Assembly (NCBI GenBank): GCA_026413225.1
Contig: CM048552.1
Span: 142,861,053 to 142,925,052 of the forward strand
Reading direction: 5' to 3'
Source: Otis tarda
Taxonomy: Eukaryota > Chordata > Aves > Otidiformes > Otididae
Length of the DNA: 64,000 nt
Below are positions 48,370 to 60,189 of this stretch, one piece after another. Numbering within the stretch: the stretch's first letter is position 1; every line of letters begins with the position of its first letter. Below the pieces are notes generated by a model that ran no database searches, was not told where the DNA came from, and saw nothing but the letters and a program-made list of their open reading frames with translations. The translations under genes were made by a program, and so were the position numbers.

Positions 48370-49150
48370 GACAGACGTAACTGGCTGGCCAGGCACCGTG
48401 TGAGGGCTCCCGTGCCCAGCCCTACTTCATGTCCCATCTCTCCACCTTCCCCACTGTCTCCTCTTCAGACACGGGTCACTGTCTGCCCCGGTGCTGCTGG
48501 GGGTCCCGCTGGGAGCACTTTCAGGGCCCATGACGGGGACGACCCCTCACTCCAGGAGGTGATGCCTTCCAAAATCAGCCAGGACCCTTGTGCGCTTCCC
48601 AGAGCTGCCCTGCAGTCACACCACACCCAGTATTTTCTCCCCTATTTGCTGTGTATTTGCACTGACCCAGAAGGGTGAGGCTGTTGGGAAGGTACCAGAA
48701 ACCACCGGCACGCTGCCCCATGGGCCCAGCTCTCCTCGTGCCTCCTGTCCCACCCTGGGTACCTGGCTTGCCCTTGGGCTCCCCTGCCTCTTCCCACCTC
48801 CAGGGAGCCAAGGGGAAAATCCCCAGGGAGCATATGAGGGAGGAGGCCTGAAACTCTTGAAGAGAAACTACTCCAGTCCTTCCCCAGAGCTCCACCAGGC
48901 AAAGGGCCATCCATGTTGCCCATGCTGGAGGGAGCGCCTCCAAGCAAGAAATGGCTGCAGACTTTAGGGAGGAGAGACAACCCCAACTCTGTAAAAAGTG
49001 CAGTATGTAACACCACCACCCCTAGAGACCCCTAAAATACTCTTTTGTCAGGTAAGAATAGAGAGTAAACAGGAGAAGCTCTTGATTTTTTCTCTTGTTT
49101 CCCCATTTCCAAAACAGTCTGCTGCCCTCAGGGAGGGCAGGTGCCCGAGA
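48370..49150. other. G+C-rich block of foreign texture
   Basis: From about 48,370 the sequence switches from AT-rich to strongly G+C-rich, with CCC/GGG and CAGG words, and returns to AT-rich near 49,200. Overlapping frames on both strands (122-143 codons) are composition artefacts with Pro/Gly/Ser-rich products. It could be an unrecognised insertion, a biased-gene-conversion hotspot, or a non-coding exon. No family or terminal repeats were recognised. Confidence 0.3.
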
Positions 49151-49457
49151 AAAGGACAGGCCTTAAAATCAGAGCCACTGTACACACTGGGCTGAGGCAG
49201 GCAAAAATAGGCACAAAATAAAGAAACATTTCCAGCCAGCTTCAGTCTTTTCTCTATGAAATGCCATTTAATGTTTCTGGTGGTGGCCAGAAACATTTTG
49301 CCCACAGGGTGTGCCAGCACCGCTGTCCCGGCGGAAAGGCTGCCTGCCATCAGCCATCCCAGAGCCACAGGGTGCATCACGAGGGGAGAGCCTGATTTTG
49401 TTCCCGTGTGCCCCACAGGAAAACAGGTAACTGTTTAGGACCAAAACAATTGACTGA

Positions 49458-50025
49458 GTCCTTTTTTTTCATATGGTGGGAGCATTTACATGTGTTAATG
49501 TGGCAGCCAGTGATCTTGATAACCCAAGTCTGTATTACTACCTTGAAGCAAACCTAAAATCTCCTGGGGTCATGCCAACATCTCAATGGTTGCGTACTGA
49601 ATATCTCCCTAAAGTCTTTGATTACCATGTTGCCGGGGGAAAAAAGAAATTAGCTGGAACAATTTCTGTGTCAGTTGTCTGTGATGAAAGAGGAAGTGCC
49701 CAAGATTACTATGTCCTCGATGCGCTTGCCATGCCTTCACTCAACAGAGATGTTAATATTTTGAGTAACCAGGTGAAGCAAGTGTCAAAGCTGTTTTATT
49801 GGAATATGTTTTTCTAGAAGCCACAAATCATAAAACCATTTCTGAAACAATATTGCAAACACTACAAAAGTTTCCCCATGCAAAGCACATATGGCCAGAA
49901 ACGCTGCTTAGTAAAACAAGTGCTGGTAAGAAAGAAAATTGTCTACCTCTTGCAACTCAGTTTTCAGGGCTGGTTAGTAACTTGCACCCTGAACACTGCA
50001 GTCTTCAGGTGCTTAGCCTCTAGCA
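49458..50025 (+). pseudogene. Fossil hAT-type transposase, CGGBP1-related
   Basis: The first part (49,458-49,790) reads ...LDNPSLYYYLEANLKSPG, then PTSQWLRTEYLPKVFDYH, then a basic stretch and TISVSVVCDERGSAQDYYVL. This follows the order seen in CGGBP1 and related hAT transposases: a helix with DNP..R.FL, the [PQ]..QLRR.YLP motif, then the SVI.DE segment carrying the first catalytic Asp of the RNase H-like fold. After a one-base frameshift near 49,790 the next frame continues VFLEATNHKTISETILQTLQ and KHIWP, matching the downstream F.....H.T....I...L motif. The N-terminal zinc finger and the rest of the catalytic core and dimerisation domain are missing. It is an inactive fragment of an old DNA transposon or a decayed host copy. 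Confidence 0.75.
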
Positions 50026-53000
50026 CTACATTAGCCTCTTGAGAATACAGCTAATGAGTGCACGTAATTTGTAAGACTTAAATGCCAGAGCTTACTGGGT
50101 GAAGAAATCTCACAGTGTATATGGTCTTACTAGCTCTGTTTTAAACAATAAAAATAAAATCCAGGAATATTTCTGTAAGAGAAGGAAAACACAAGCAGTT
50201 CTTATATACTTCAGGCAGATGCTCAGCACTATTCTCTTTGACAGGAGTTGAAGGTAAAATGCTTGTTTTCTACCTGTTTTTTACCCTAAAGTGTCACTGG
50301 ATAGTTACTGCCTTTTGAGTTTGCCATAGCACCCAACGTGTGCTAAAGTATCACATCTTGCACTCATAACAAATTCCATACAGGTTGCTTCTTAGGGTTG
50401 AAAATGATCCACCCACTCATGACAGAAAGCCAGAGCAAGTAAACCTAAACCCAGCTGCAGATTGTGTCAGCTTTGCCTGGATGAAATTAGTTCTGTAGGA
50501 CCTATGACAAAGTTCAACTGGACTCAGAAAAGGTGGCAGCAGTTAAACTAAAGACAAGAGTTGTGCACTGTACAAAGATTCACAGTTATATTAACATATC
50601 TATGCTAATTTATCAAAAATGAAAGGCATTTCAAAATACTGTTTGGATTTGATGCAGAAAGCTGCTAAGAGGACTGACATTTGGGAATGTAAAAAAAATG
50701 TTCTCTGGTAACAAAGGACTTTGAAATCAACACAGAATGCCTGGCTTTCCTTCAAGAACTGTGCCTGAAAATAGCTGTCATCTCCCACTTCTTCTTAACA
50801 AGGATTGACTTATTTAAAATGCCTGTCTCTTTTTTTCTACTCAAGACACATTGCTTCTAGTAGAGATGACCATTGTGGTGGGAAGTGACCAAAGAAAATC
50901 AGGTTAAAAAAGGAAAGAGGAGTCCCCTATACTTCCCTACAGGGAATGAACTGAAGAAACTGAGGGCAAGGAAGATTGAGGAGAAATTAAATAAAGTAGG
51001 AAATAGAAATAGGACTGGAATGCCTTTTTGGAGCAGCATTACTGGCTAGATTCAGAAGTTTCAGAAGAAGGAAAAATGAGGGAGTTGTCAAAGGACAGAG
51101 TGAAGCACATTCCCCAGTTTATGGAGGATGCAGCTGAGACTCTGTGAAGCTCGAGTGGACTGCCAATGGGAATGAGCATGGAGAGGGAAGGCCCTGCATT
51201 TTTGTGTTACTGGAGGTGGAAAACTGAATTCACCATCTATAAACTCAGGATGAGCACCTCTCACTAAAGTTGAAAATAACCAGGACATAACCCCTCACAC
51301 CTGACAACATTCTATTTTAATTCCTTGTATTTTGGGAATGTGAATTATGCTCTCTAAGCTTCTGGTAACGCTGGTTCTGATAAGCCTCCCTGCAGTCTGC
51401 ACTACATCTAGCAATCCAAAAACTCAGGATAGGGGCAAAATTCAACATCTCCAAGCAGCCACAGAAATGAAATGCTATTTTTGAAGTTACTTGAGCAGGC
51501 TGCTAAATGCTACAATAAGCCCAGACCACAGACCCCACGCATTTGCAATTGTTTGGTTGGCTCTGTTAGGCATACACACCTCATGTTTGAGCCCTACCCC
51601 TTCAAACGCTTCAGAGTGTTAAAACAAGGGGAGAAACTGCCACAGTAAATCTCGCTTGTGCTATGTTGTTCTTCACCATGCAACAGAGCAGAAAATGTTT
51701 TATTGGTCAGTGAGAATGCATGGATGGAATTACCCAGGTGAAGGACAAGAAGAGCTCTGGGGAGTGCCTGCAGAAACAAGGCCCTCCCCTTTAGTCATCC
51801 AGCTGGTTGTGCATCGTTTGGCAGACTAATTGCCAAAGCAACACTTACATTTTTATATCTGCCTTTTTTCCTGTCCTACCCTAATGGTACCAAGGAAACC
51901 AAATGCAAAAAACAAAGGTATTAAATATTACATTACAAGAAAGAGCATAAAGCACCTTGATAAGGCTGACAAGCCAGCCTTGTGGGGAAATATCACAAAA
52001 ATAATTCTCTTGCAAACTTTAGCTGTGTTCTTTTGAAACAAGTCTTCAAAAACTGAGGCAAATCCCACCTCAGTTTGACATGCAACAGTAATAAAAGACA
52101 TGCCTGATATACAAAATTTCTGTCTGATAAACGGATCAACAAAGCTACATTAAATTAGTTAATTAACACATATTTAGTTTGCCAGACATGTTCAGGGGAG
52201 CAACTTGATTCTTGAAAGTGCCATTATATCTATAGACAATCTCTTCTGGCATTTCTTTACTTGCCAAAGAAGAGCCTGATACAGTTAAAACTATGGGGTC
52301 TCAGATACATTTTGAAGGCAAGAGCAAGGCAAACTATACAGCTGTATTTAATGATTGCCTCTACATTGTATCAATGACTGGTCTAACTAGGACAAGGTGA
52401 AAACCCGCCTCCAGCTCTGTAGAGGCAGGAAAGCAGAGTGTGTGTTTATTATTGCCGTGGTGAAGAGAAATTCACAAGTAAAATAATCATACATTGTTAT
52501 AAATAGAGCAACTCAAAATCCACCTGCAAAGAAGAATATCGGTATCCCACAAAACTGCTTTGGCACAATAAACTATAAACCACATGAAAAAAAATTATTT
52601 GGTAATAGGTATTTTAATCTGCTTTGCATCCTTAGGTATTTTTCCATGTACTTCCACTACAGCAAATGGGAAACATTTTGAATATTCTGAAATATTTCAG
52701 TTTATAGTCTTCATTGTATCAGGGGAAAATTCTGTTATTACAGAGCCCTTTAGAAGTGATTGAAAAACTAACTTAATCCCCAAATCATGTACAGTTTGCC
52801 TCAAGTAACCAGGCTTTTTGAGTGGCAAGAAGTATTCAGAAAAAAAAAAAAAAAAAAAGCATTTATATTTTTTTTTAAAAATCTTTCTTCCCCTTCTTAC
52901 CTTTGAAATTAACTGCATTTTCTGATTTACAGAAAGTATCATAGAATGTGTCATTCGGTGACATTGCAGAATTTATGCAACCCCTGATACTGGCTGTGTC

Positions 53001-53882
53001 ACAGAAGACTGCATTCTGGAATGTCTTTAGCAAATTAACAAACACCAAGAGGATTTCACCAGAGAGAGAAAAACTTAGTTTCATACTCAAGTGGTTTCTC
53101 CTATATATTCCTTAATATGGTTCATAAAGATATTCTCACAGAAGTCTAACATTAATTCAATTTTCTTGTTAGCACACTTCATCTTCAAACTATGACAGAG
53201 AAAGAACAAATTGTTGTCATACCGTATGACAGTTTTTCATGGTCTCACATGTATTCTGTGTTTCTAAAAGTACATTTTCACAGGAACTGGTGCATTGTCT
53301 AAAAGATTTTGGATAGATAAAAAGTTTGTATAGGAACAGTAACTGGCTTTAGTTGCAGTTTTCCAGATCAAAATATTTTCTTTAGACCATGTTAAGTCTT
53401 ACCAAGATTTCAAAATCTCGCCTTCATTCACACATACTCAACACCAAAAATTTAAGAATGAGCCTCAGGAAAAGATCATCCTTTAATTCCCTGGGCTACC
53501 TTGGAATATGTTATTTTAGCTGCCAGATTCTCAGGAGTTTTCCCTGAAACCTTTACAGACATTGTCCATCTGCATCTCAAATATCCTTGTTCCTGAGTCC
53601 TGCACCTGCTCTTAGTCCAATGCCACAGATGTTTTTTACCAGATGTTGAAAAAAAAGTTCTCAATTGGCTGCAGTACAGTTGGTTTTGTCTTGGATATTT
53701 TTTCTTTAATTTATTTATTTATTTTACTCAGTTCATCCCATGATTCTTTCATCTACAAATTGAACGGGAGAAAAATGAGTAGCTCACATGAGCATGAAGT
53801 TAGAAGACAAGCTAGAGAACTTAAACTGAAACCACTCTGAACAAACACTCATCTTTTTTTTTGTGAACATAATAAGCTAGAA

Positions 53883-53922
53883 ATTACACTTATGAGTGTA
53901 AAATTACACCTTTGAGTGTAAA
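53883..53922. repeat. Tandem 20-bp repeat of palindromic units
   Basis: attacacttatgagtgtaaa is followed directly by attacacctttgagtgtaaa. Each unit is itself a near-palindrome (TTACACT..NAGTGTAA), so the pair can form adjacent hairpins or paired dimer-binding sites. Confidence 0.9.
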
Positions 53923-54775
53923 ACAAAACAGAAGAACCAAAAAAGTGTGACTGTTTAAGAAGAAGTTCCAATGCACTCGACAGTAACAAATATAGGTTTT
54001 TGAAATACAGAATTCATCATGGACAGGAAGATAGTGGCTATTGCCTGGCAAGAAACAGAGGGTCATGTCTGAGGAAAAGGATCACATGGAAAACAACAAT
54101 CACATATTTTAGGTTTTGAATGCTCTAAAGGCACTAACCCTTGTTGATAATTTTTCTTCTTGTTTCCTGCATATTTGATCATAGGTTAAATAATAGCATG
54201 AACTCTGAGACAGCGATCATTAGGCTTCAGAGTCAACAGGATATTGAAGTGAAAGGAGTGAATATAGGCCATTCTGAGCTGCTGTCTCCAGTTATTACAG
54301 AAGCTAGAGGCAACACGGCATCAATTTGCTGTCAGTCCAAGTGGGGAAGGCTATTTTTGCAATTATATGCTAGAGGCTATTTTTAATGAAGGATTAGAAT
54401 TTGGAGCACAAGATGACAGCTTCCTAAAACAATAGGGCTTGTTCTGCTGCTCTGAGCCAGCATCATTCATCCACTGAGTCGTGGCCCTGATCCGTCAAAG
54501 CATTGGATCTTCAAGAAGACTATTTGCATATTTTTCAGTTTTATTACTTGAGTACCTGGGAGCTTTTTGTCATGGGCAGGAATGCCACTGAGAAAGACAC
54601 TGTATGAACACCAGCAAAACAGCACGGCACCTAGCAACTTACAGTTTAAGCTTTCTTCCAAGTTTAGTGTTCTGTTGGATCAAGGACTTCCTGTATCTCC
54701 TTATCTGGTTCTGGTAACCCAGATGTTATGAGAGAGTGGATAAGCGCGGTTTCTATCTTCCAAACTGCACTAGTG

Positions 54776-54806
54776 AAAAAAAAAAAAAAAAGAAAAAAAA
54801 AAAAAA
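54776..54806. repeat. A-rich homopolymer run
   Basis: Sixteen A, one G and fourteen A. It is consistent with a degraded poly-A tail, but no retroposon body was recognised upstream. Confidence 0.9.
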
Positions 54807-55929
54807 CCACAGCCAGGGAGAAATTTGAAAATGACAGTAGGAAATCCTTACTTGGTCTAGAATTCAAGTAGGGAAATGCAGCTTACCAGCTCATAATACC
54901 AGCTGGTATTTTTTGTACGTAAGAATAAGAATGTGCTCTGTAATACTCTATTTTAGAACGTATGCTCTCTTCTAAGGAGCCTGCAGTTTGGCTTCCAAAG
55001 CCACCAAGTTCTTTACTATATAATTAATTTACTCTATTAAAATATACTGCAAATTACTTGGCTGAAAGCAACAGTCTTATTGAGGGGGTGAGCTGGATTC
55101 TCAGCTGCCAACCCTTAAGCTTAGTGAAGCAACAAAATTAAAATGGGCTTAAATTGTCATTTTTGGAAGAGCACTGTTTCCCTTAGTGTTTTGGCTCATC
55201 ACAACACAGACTGTTGACATGCACAAAAATCTAATGCAACATGGTGAGTCAAATTATTTGGCTAGTGTCACTCTGCAGAAGTCTGTCACTGTGTTAATGC
55301 TCAGATTTGATAGATTTTGGAAAAATGTCATTGTATATCCAGTGTTCAAGCTCTTTCTGTTGGGACTGTAGTGAAAACTATTGGACCTCTTACATTACAT
55401 ACAATACTCCAGCAGGCAATTACCCTGAAGTTTACAGCCATAACTTACCATGCAATTATGGAATACTACACAAAAAATGTCTGCAGATAAATTAAAATAA
55501 CCAAACTCCAGTGTGACTTCAGCTCAACAGGAACTCAAAGTGTCTTAGAGTGGCAAAAAAGCACAGTCCTTGTGTGCTTAAACAAGGGAGGCAGAAACAA
55601 CAGAGGGAGGTAGTTTATGACGTTGGTGAGCAGATGTGGTGATCATACTCTAAGGCGGCAATGGAAAAAAATAGAAAATGTGAAGAAAGCATCTCCTGTA
55701 TAACCTGGAGAAACTGTCTTATAATGGGACACTGCAGGAGCTCAGTTTATTTATTTTATTGAAGCAAGACTGAGAGGTTATGTGATTTCAGTATGTAAAC
55801 ACCTTCTCAGGTAGCAAATACTGTGCAAAATTCTAGAAGAGAGAAGTGTAGCAAGAACTCAAAGACTGAGAAGCTGAAGTCAGACAATTTAGATCAGAAT
55901 AAATGTATCTGGTTTTAATGCTGTAGAAC

Positions 55930-56145
55930 AGTGATTAAGCTTGGGAACTGTTTACTACTAGAAATGGTAGGTTTTTTACATTTCTTGGCTTTTTCGACGT
56001 AAGACTGGTCACTTTTATGAAGATATTATTTCACTGAAGTACAAGTTATTTGGGTTCTATATATGTAATTTGGGATATGTAATGGTCTGTGATAATACAG
56101 AAGGCTAGACGAGATGATCACTTCCTGGCCTTTAACTCTACGTAT
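55930..56145 (+). mobile_element. CR1 LINE 3' end, sense orientation, old
   Basis: The end reads tgataatacagaaggctag, then acgagatgatcacttcctgg and cctttaactctacg. This matches the conserved CR1 terminus (ggaggtcagactagatgatc..., cttctggcctt...) just before its short tandem tail. Upstream aagactggtcacttttatg and ggaactgtttactactagaa fit the CR1 3' untranslated region. The 5' limit is approximate; no reverse transcriptase sequence remains. Confidence 0.7.
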
Positions 56146-59100
56146 TCTGGGAAAAGAACATACAATTTCTTACAGTAAGGATTTTCTCTCTGTACTAAAA
56201 CATTCAAATTTAAAATAAACTCTTTCTTAAGCGCCTAATTCTGCCCACTGAGTAAAACGGGAGCCTAGGCTGACTAATTCATGTTTGACTGTGTAATATC
56301 AGATTAGAAAGTTCTGCCAAACAAGGTCACTGTCCCACTCTACTCAATATTATATAAACCAGGAATAACAGAGAGCCACTGCTCCCAAGACCCCACATTT
56401 CAAACGCGACAAATAAAGGACAAGCATAATGTCCACTGGCCAAAGATATTTAATTCAGCCAATGAGTAATTTTAGGTTACAAAGGAAAAAAATAACAGTA
56501 CAGTAAAATATAGTTACCAGTGCAACTGGTACTTGGGTTATTTATTGGCTTATTCTACCCAACTGGGGCATTCCAATAGTATTAATCCAGAAAAATATCA
56601 CTGAATTCTCTGGGTTGGTTTCATTGGTTTCATTGGATTTGCACTCTTGTAACTGGGAGCAGAACTCAGGGTATTCTGTGCAATCATTTGTGTAACATAA
56701 GAAATATGATATCTGCTTTCATTTTTTTTCATTTAAAAAGATCACAGTTTTATGAACAAACTGATACTTAGTAAAAGATGGGATATCCCTACAAATTTCA
56801 GGATGAGAATTACAAAATTAAATAGAAAATTTAAGTTTCCTTTCTCTTCCTTATACTGCCGTATGACATTTTCTGGTTGAAAGACAACTTTATGTCTAAC
56901 TGAGCTAAACCAATGGCTCGCGGTGAGGAAAAGGCACACAGTAGGGAAACGTCTCCAAACACAGTTACAAAATATTATTTAAAGCACAATCAAAATAAAA
57001 GTAAATGTTATCATCTAATGCAATGAAAACAACCTTTAATTGTTCTGACAGTTCAGAGGTCCGGGATGACAGAAGTCAGCAGGCTTCTGGAGGGACACGT
57101 CTTGCACTCAGGGTCCTGCTACCCTCTCACTGAGCACAGGAGAGGCACAGGAGTGATGCCCTTGACTACATGTCATTACAGGAGTGCTACAGCTCCAGTG
57201 GCACTCATATGGATTACTCCGTATAGATTTTCCCCAGCTAAAAAGCTGCATCATAAATGCAAAGCCGCATAATTATCTCCAACTCCCAGGTTTTATTTGG
57301 ATGAATGATGTAACTGGTTACAGCAAAGAAACACTCCTAAAAACTATAGTTGTTGCCATCCTTCTGCACTGTATTGCCCTAAATGCTTCCTGTGGCTTCC
57401 AAGTTAGCTAATACATTTGCCTTTTAACTGAATGTACATTTCTAATGTGTGTGTATGTGTGCAGCATTACGGAGAGATACATAAAAAAATAAAATGTAGT
57501 AAAAGAGAAGAATTAAAATACATCAAGCTAAACCTGCACAAACACACACACACACACACGAAGACCAAAAATAGCAAGTGTTCAGAAAGAGATATTAATT
57601 TTAATGTGAGAATGACAAAATGAGTTTTCCATAGAAGCTACGTCCCACATCAGGGTACCAAATGCTGCTACTGGCAGAGAGATCACCCCACAGAGACCTG
57701 ACCACTCCCTAGAAGATGGTGGGTACATCCCAAGGGGATGTCTAAGGCCCCACATCCCCACTGCAGTGAGTGCACTGCCCCATGCAGTGTCCTAGCCAGG
57801 AAAGTGTTTCACAGAGAGGCTTTGGCTGAGCTGCATCTGCCTCATCAAGGCAGCTGGAGGAGCAGACAGGGTGGTTTGCCCCCCATACATATAGTAGGCA
57901 AACTGCCTCCAGCAAATCTCTTCTGGCCCAGTTAGTTTTGCTTGAGTTCCACCTAGATACTTCTTCATCAGACACCCCCAAGCCTGATACGGCATGCTGC
58001 TTTGGGGAGTTTTAAATTACAAAACAAATTACAATAGATATAAAACCAATACAGTTTTGTGTCCTTTGAATGCAAGATTTTATAAAGGGACTAGTGATTT
58101 TGGAAGGCTTCTATATGACATACATATGTCTAGCAGAGACCTCTTTAAGGTGACCCAAGTTCCAGAGATGGAGTACTCTTCGTTTCCTTTCAAAGGTCTC
58201 ATGAACATTCAGATCCTGAGAAACCTAAAATCACTAAATTGCTTTGGAAAAACCTGAGCTAAAAATGTACTTAACTGAAAGAGATTGATTTCAGCTGCTT
58301 GACATCAAAACTCAAGTTGCCTTTTCTGAGGCCAAGAGCAAGGCTTACTTTCTGATAAAGTGTTCTCAAAAGGAACTCATTGCATCTGATGGAAAATTAA
58401 TACAGGGCAAAGAAGATCACAAAAGACTATGACCTTTCTCCTATATAAATATTTAATCAGGTACTTGACCTCACCGGATTACAAATTAACAGTAATTGGG
58501 ACCCAAAAGGCTTCCTCCTCTTAACAATTTTTTTTCAACTGAACATGTTATTAAATTGGTTCAACTATATTTTTTTTAGTAGAAGGGAATTTGTTACTTA
58601 CGAAAAACATATTGAGGGACATTAGGAAGACTGCCATCCCTCTTATCAGTTTTCTGAATCCATGCGTTCCTCTTCTTCCACACAAGGAAAGTCACCCATC
58701 CCACCTAAGCTTCACCTGAAGAGACTGTAGACATGAGGCACGATGTTGTTTGTCCTGTGCTCCAAATCCCAGACAGCAGGTGAGATGATTAGGGACCTCT
58801 GTACATATCCTTTTCTCCTTGGACACATACACAACAGAAACAGGGAAACTTCCTCCAAAGCTTTTGAACATTTCACGAAGCAGTAAAGGCTGGATTTTGA
58901 TCTAAGCTGGATCTCAGATCCATTCAAGACGATGATTTTCCAGCCTGGGAATTTTGTTTGCAACCATCCTATTAAATAACATGCACATGTCGTAAAGATT
59001 ATATGGGCATGCCTGTCCACTCACAGAGCTCATGACTCCATAATCTGTACTCAAGCAAAAATAGCATTGAAGTTTCCAAGAGGATTTTGATTTGCCCCAG

Positions 59101-60189
59101 GCTTTTTGACTCAAAAAAAAAAAAGTTTCTTTCTTTCTTCATTAGTGTAGCAGTCTCTGCTACTTATGTTATAGTTTTATCAACAATGCAATTATTCACC
59201 CCATATTGTCAAAAGTTCATAAAGCATACGGAAAAAGTTGATAAGAAAGGAAACAGCCAGCACATTTTTGGGATAGGACTTTTACTGGACATAAAATAAT
59301 TTGGTTCAGCTGCGTGCAAGTTAAAAGAGAAAAAAATGCAAATATATCGGTTTTGTGGGATTGATTCCTTTTTCTTCATATCTGTAATTCTAAACCAACT
59401 TTGAAATGACAACTCTGTGTTAGGACAGAGATTCATTCCCATCTGCAAGGTCCCATGGCCATGTTTAGTGCCTTGGTCCAGAAGAAAAATCCCTGTGTCA
59501 CAATGATGTCTGCCCTCCCAAACAAGAAGAGTCTCATCCCCTGGGACTGCACATCTGCAGCTTCCCTTTCAGTGGGAGTTACGATGCCCAGCACAGCTCG
59601 GTTGCAGCCTTTCAGATCTAACAAAACCTGCTTTGGATGACCAGAGACAGACTTGGATACAGAATGTGCAGAGGAAGCCTGTGGAAGGAAGGACTCAGAG
59701 CGGCCACAGCATGAGTGAAAGGAGAACTCAGTGAAATGACTGTGGGAAACAGGTCTTCACATTAATTCAGCTATTTCCCAAGTTAACCTCACTGCAAGGG
59801 CTGATGGAAGTACAAAGGTGACTTCGGTCTCAGCCTTGACAGCTAAGGACTGGTGATCAAAGAACCACGTTGTTCTTGAAGCTCCTCAGTGCCTGTTCTT
59901 CATATCCTGAAGACCAGAAAATCAAGGTCATGCTCACCTTCACCTTGGCAATAGACAAATTCATACTAAACTCCAGGCCCCTACACATCACATGTGCTGC
60001 ACCAGGCTTGTGCTGGGCTAGCTAATCAGGGGCATTCTCCAGCTCTCTTATAAGGTGACCTTGTAACTCTAATTTAAAAAAAGAATAGGGATATCAGCCA
60101 AATACCAAAATCTAAATAAATTTTTCTGTAAGCACTATATCGAGATGATAAGTTTGTCTGTGAAGTCCATTCACTGGCTCCAATCCCAG
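56146..60189. other. Non-coding stretch with CA microsatellite
   Basis: (AC)n at 57,542-57,559 and GT-rich sequence near 57,440. A slightly G+C-richer part lies at 57,640-57,980 and another at 59,430-59,700; the frames there on both strands are shadows of each other. No gene was recognised. Confidence 0.45.
57542..57559. repeat. (AC)n microsatellite
   Basis: Nine AC dinucleotides without interruption. Confidence 0.9.

Larger units (their letters stand above)
50026..55929. other. AT-rich non-coding stretch with homopolymer runs
   Basis: Contains a 19-base A-run at 52,840-52,858 and A16-G-A14 at 54,776-54,806, both possible retroposon tails without recognisable bodies. It also contains a palindromic tandem repeat at 53,883-53,922. 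No gene, and no continuation of the transposase fossil, could be followed. Confidence 0.5.

Noticed and set aside
48247..48678. 143-codon open frame, + strand
   Set aside because: It starts in a T-run and continues into a G+C-rich block; the Pro/Ser-rich product and equally long frames on the other strand indicate a composition artefact.
58712..59020. 102-codon frame, - strand
   Set aside because: The product looks protein-like in places but matches no family I know and has no splice support.
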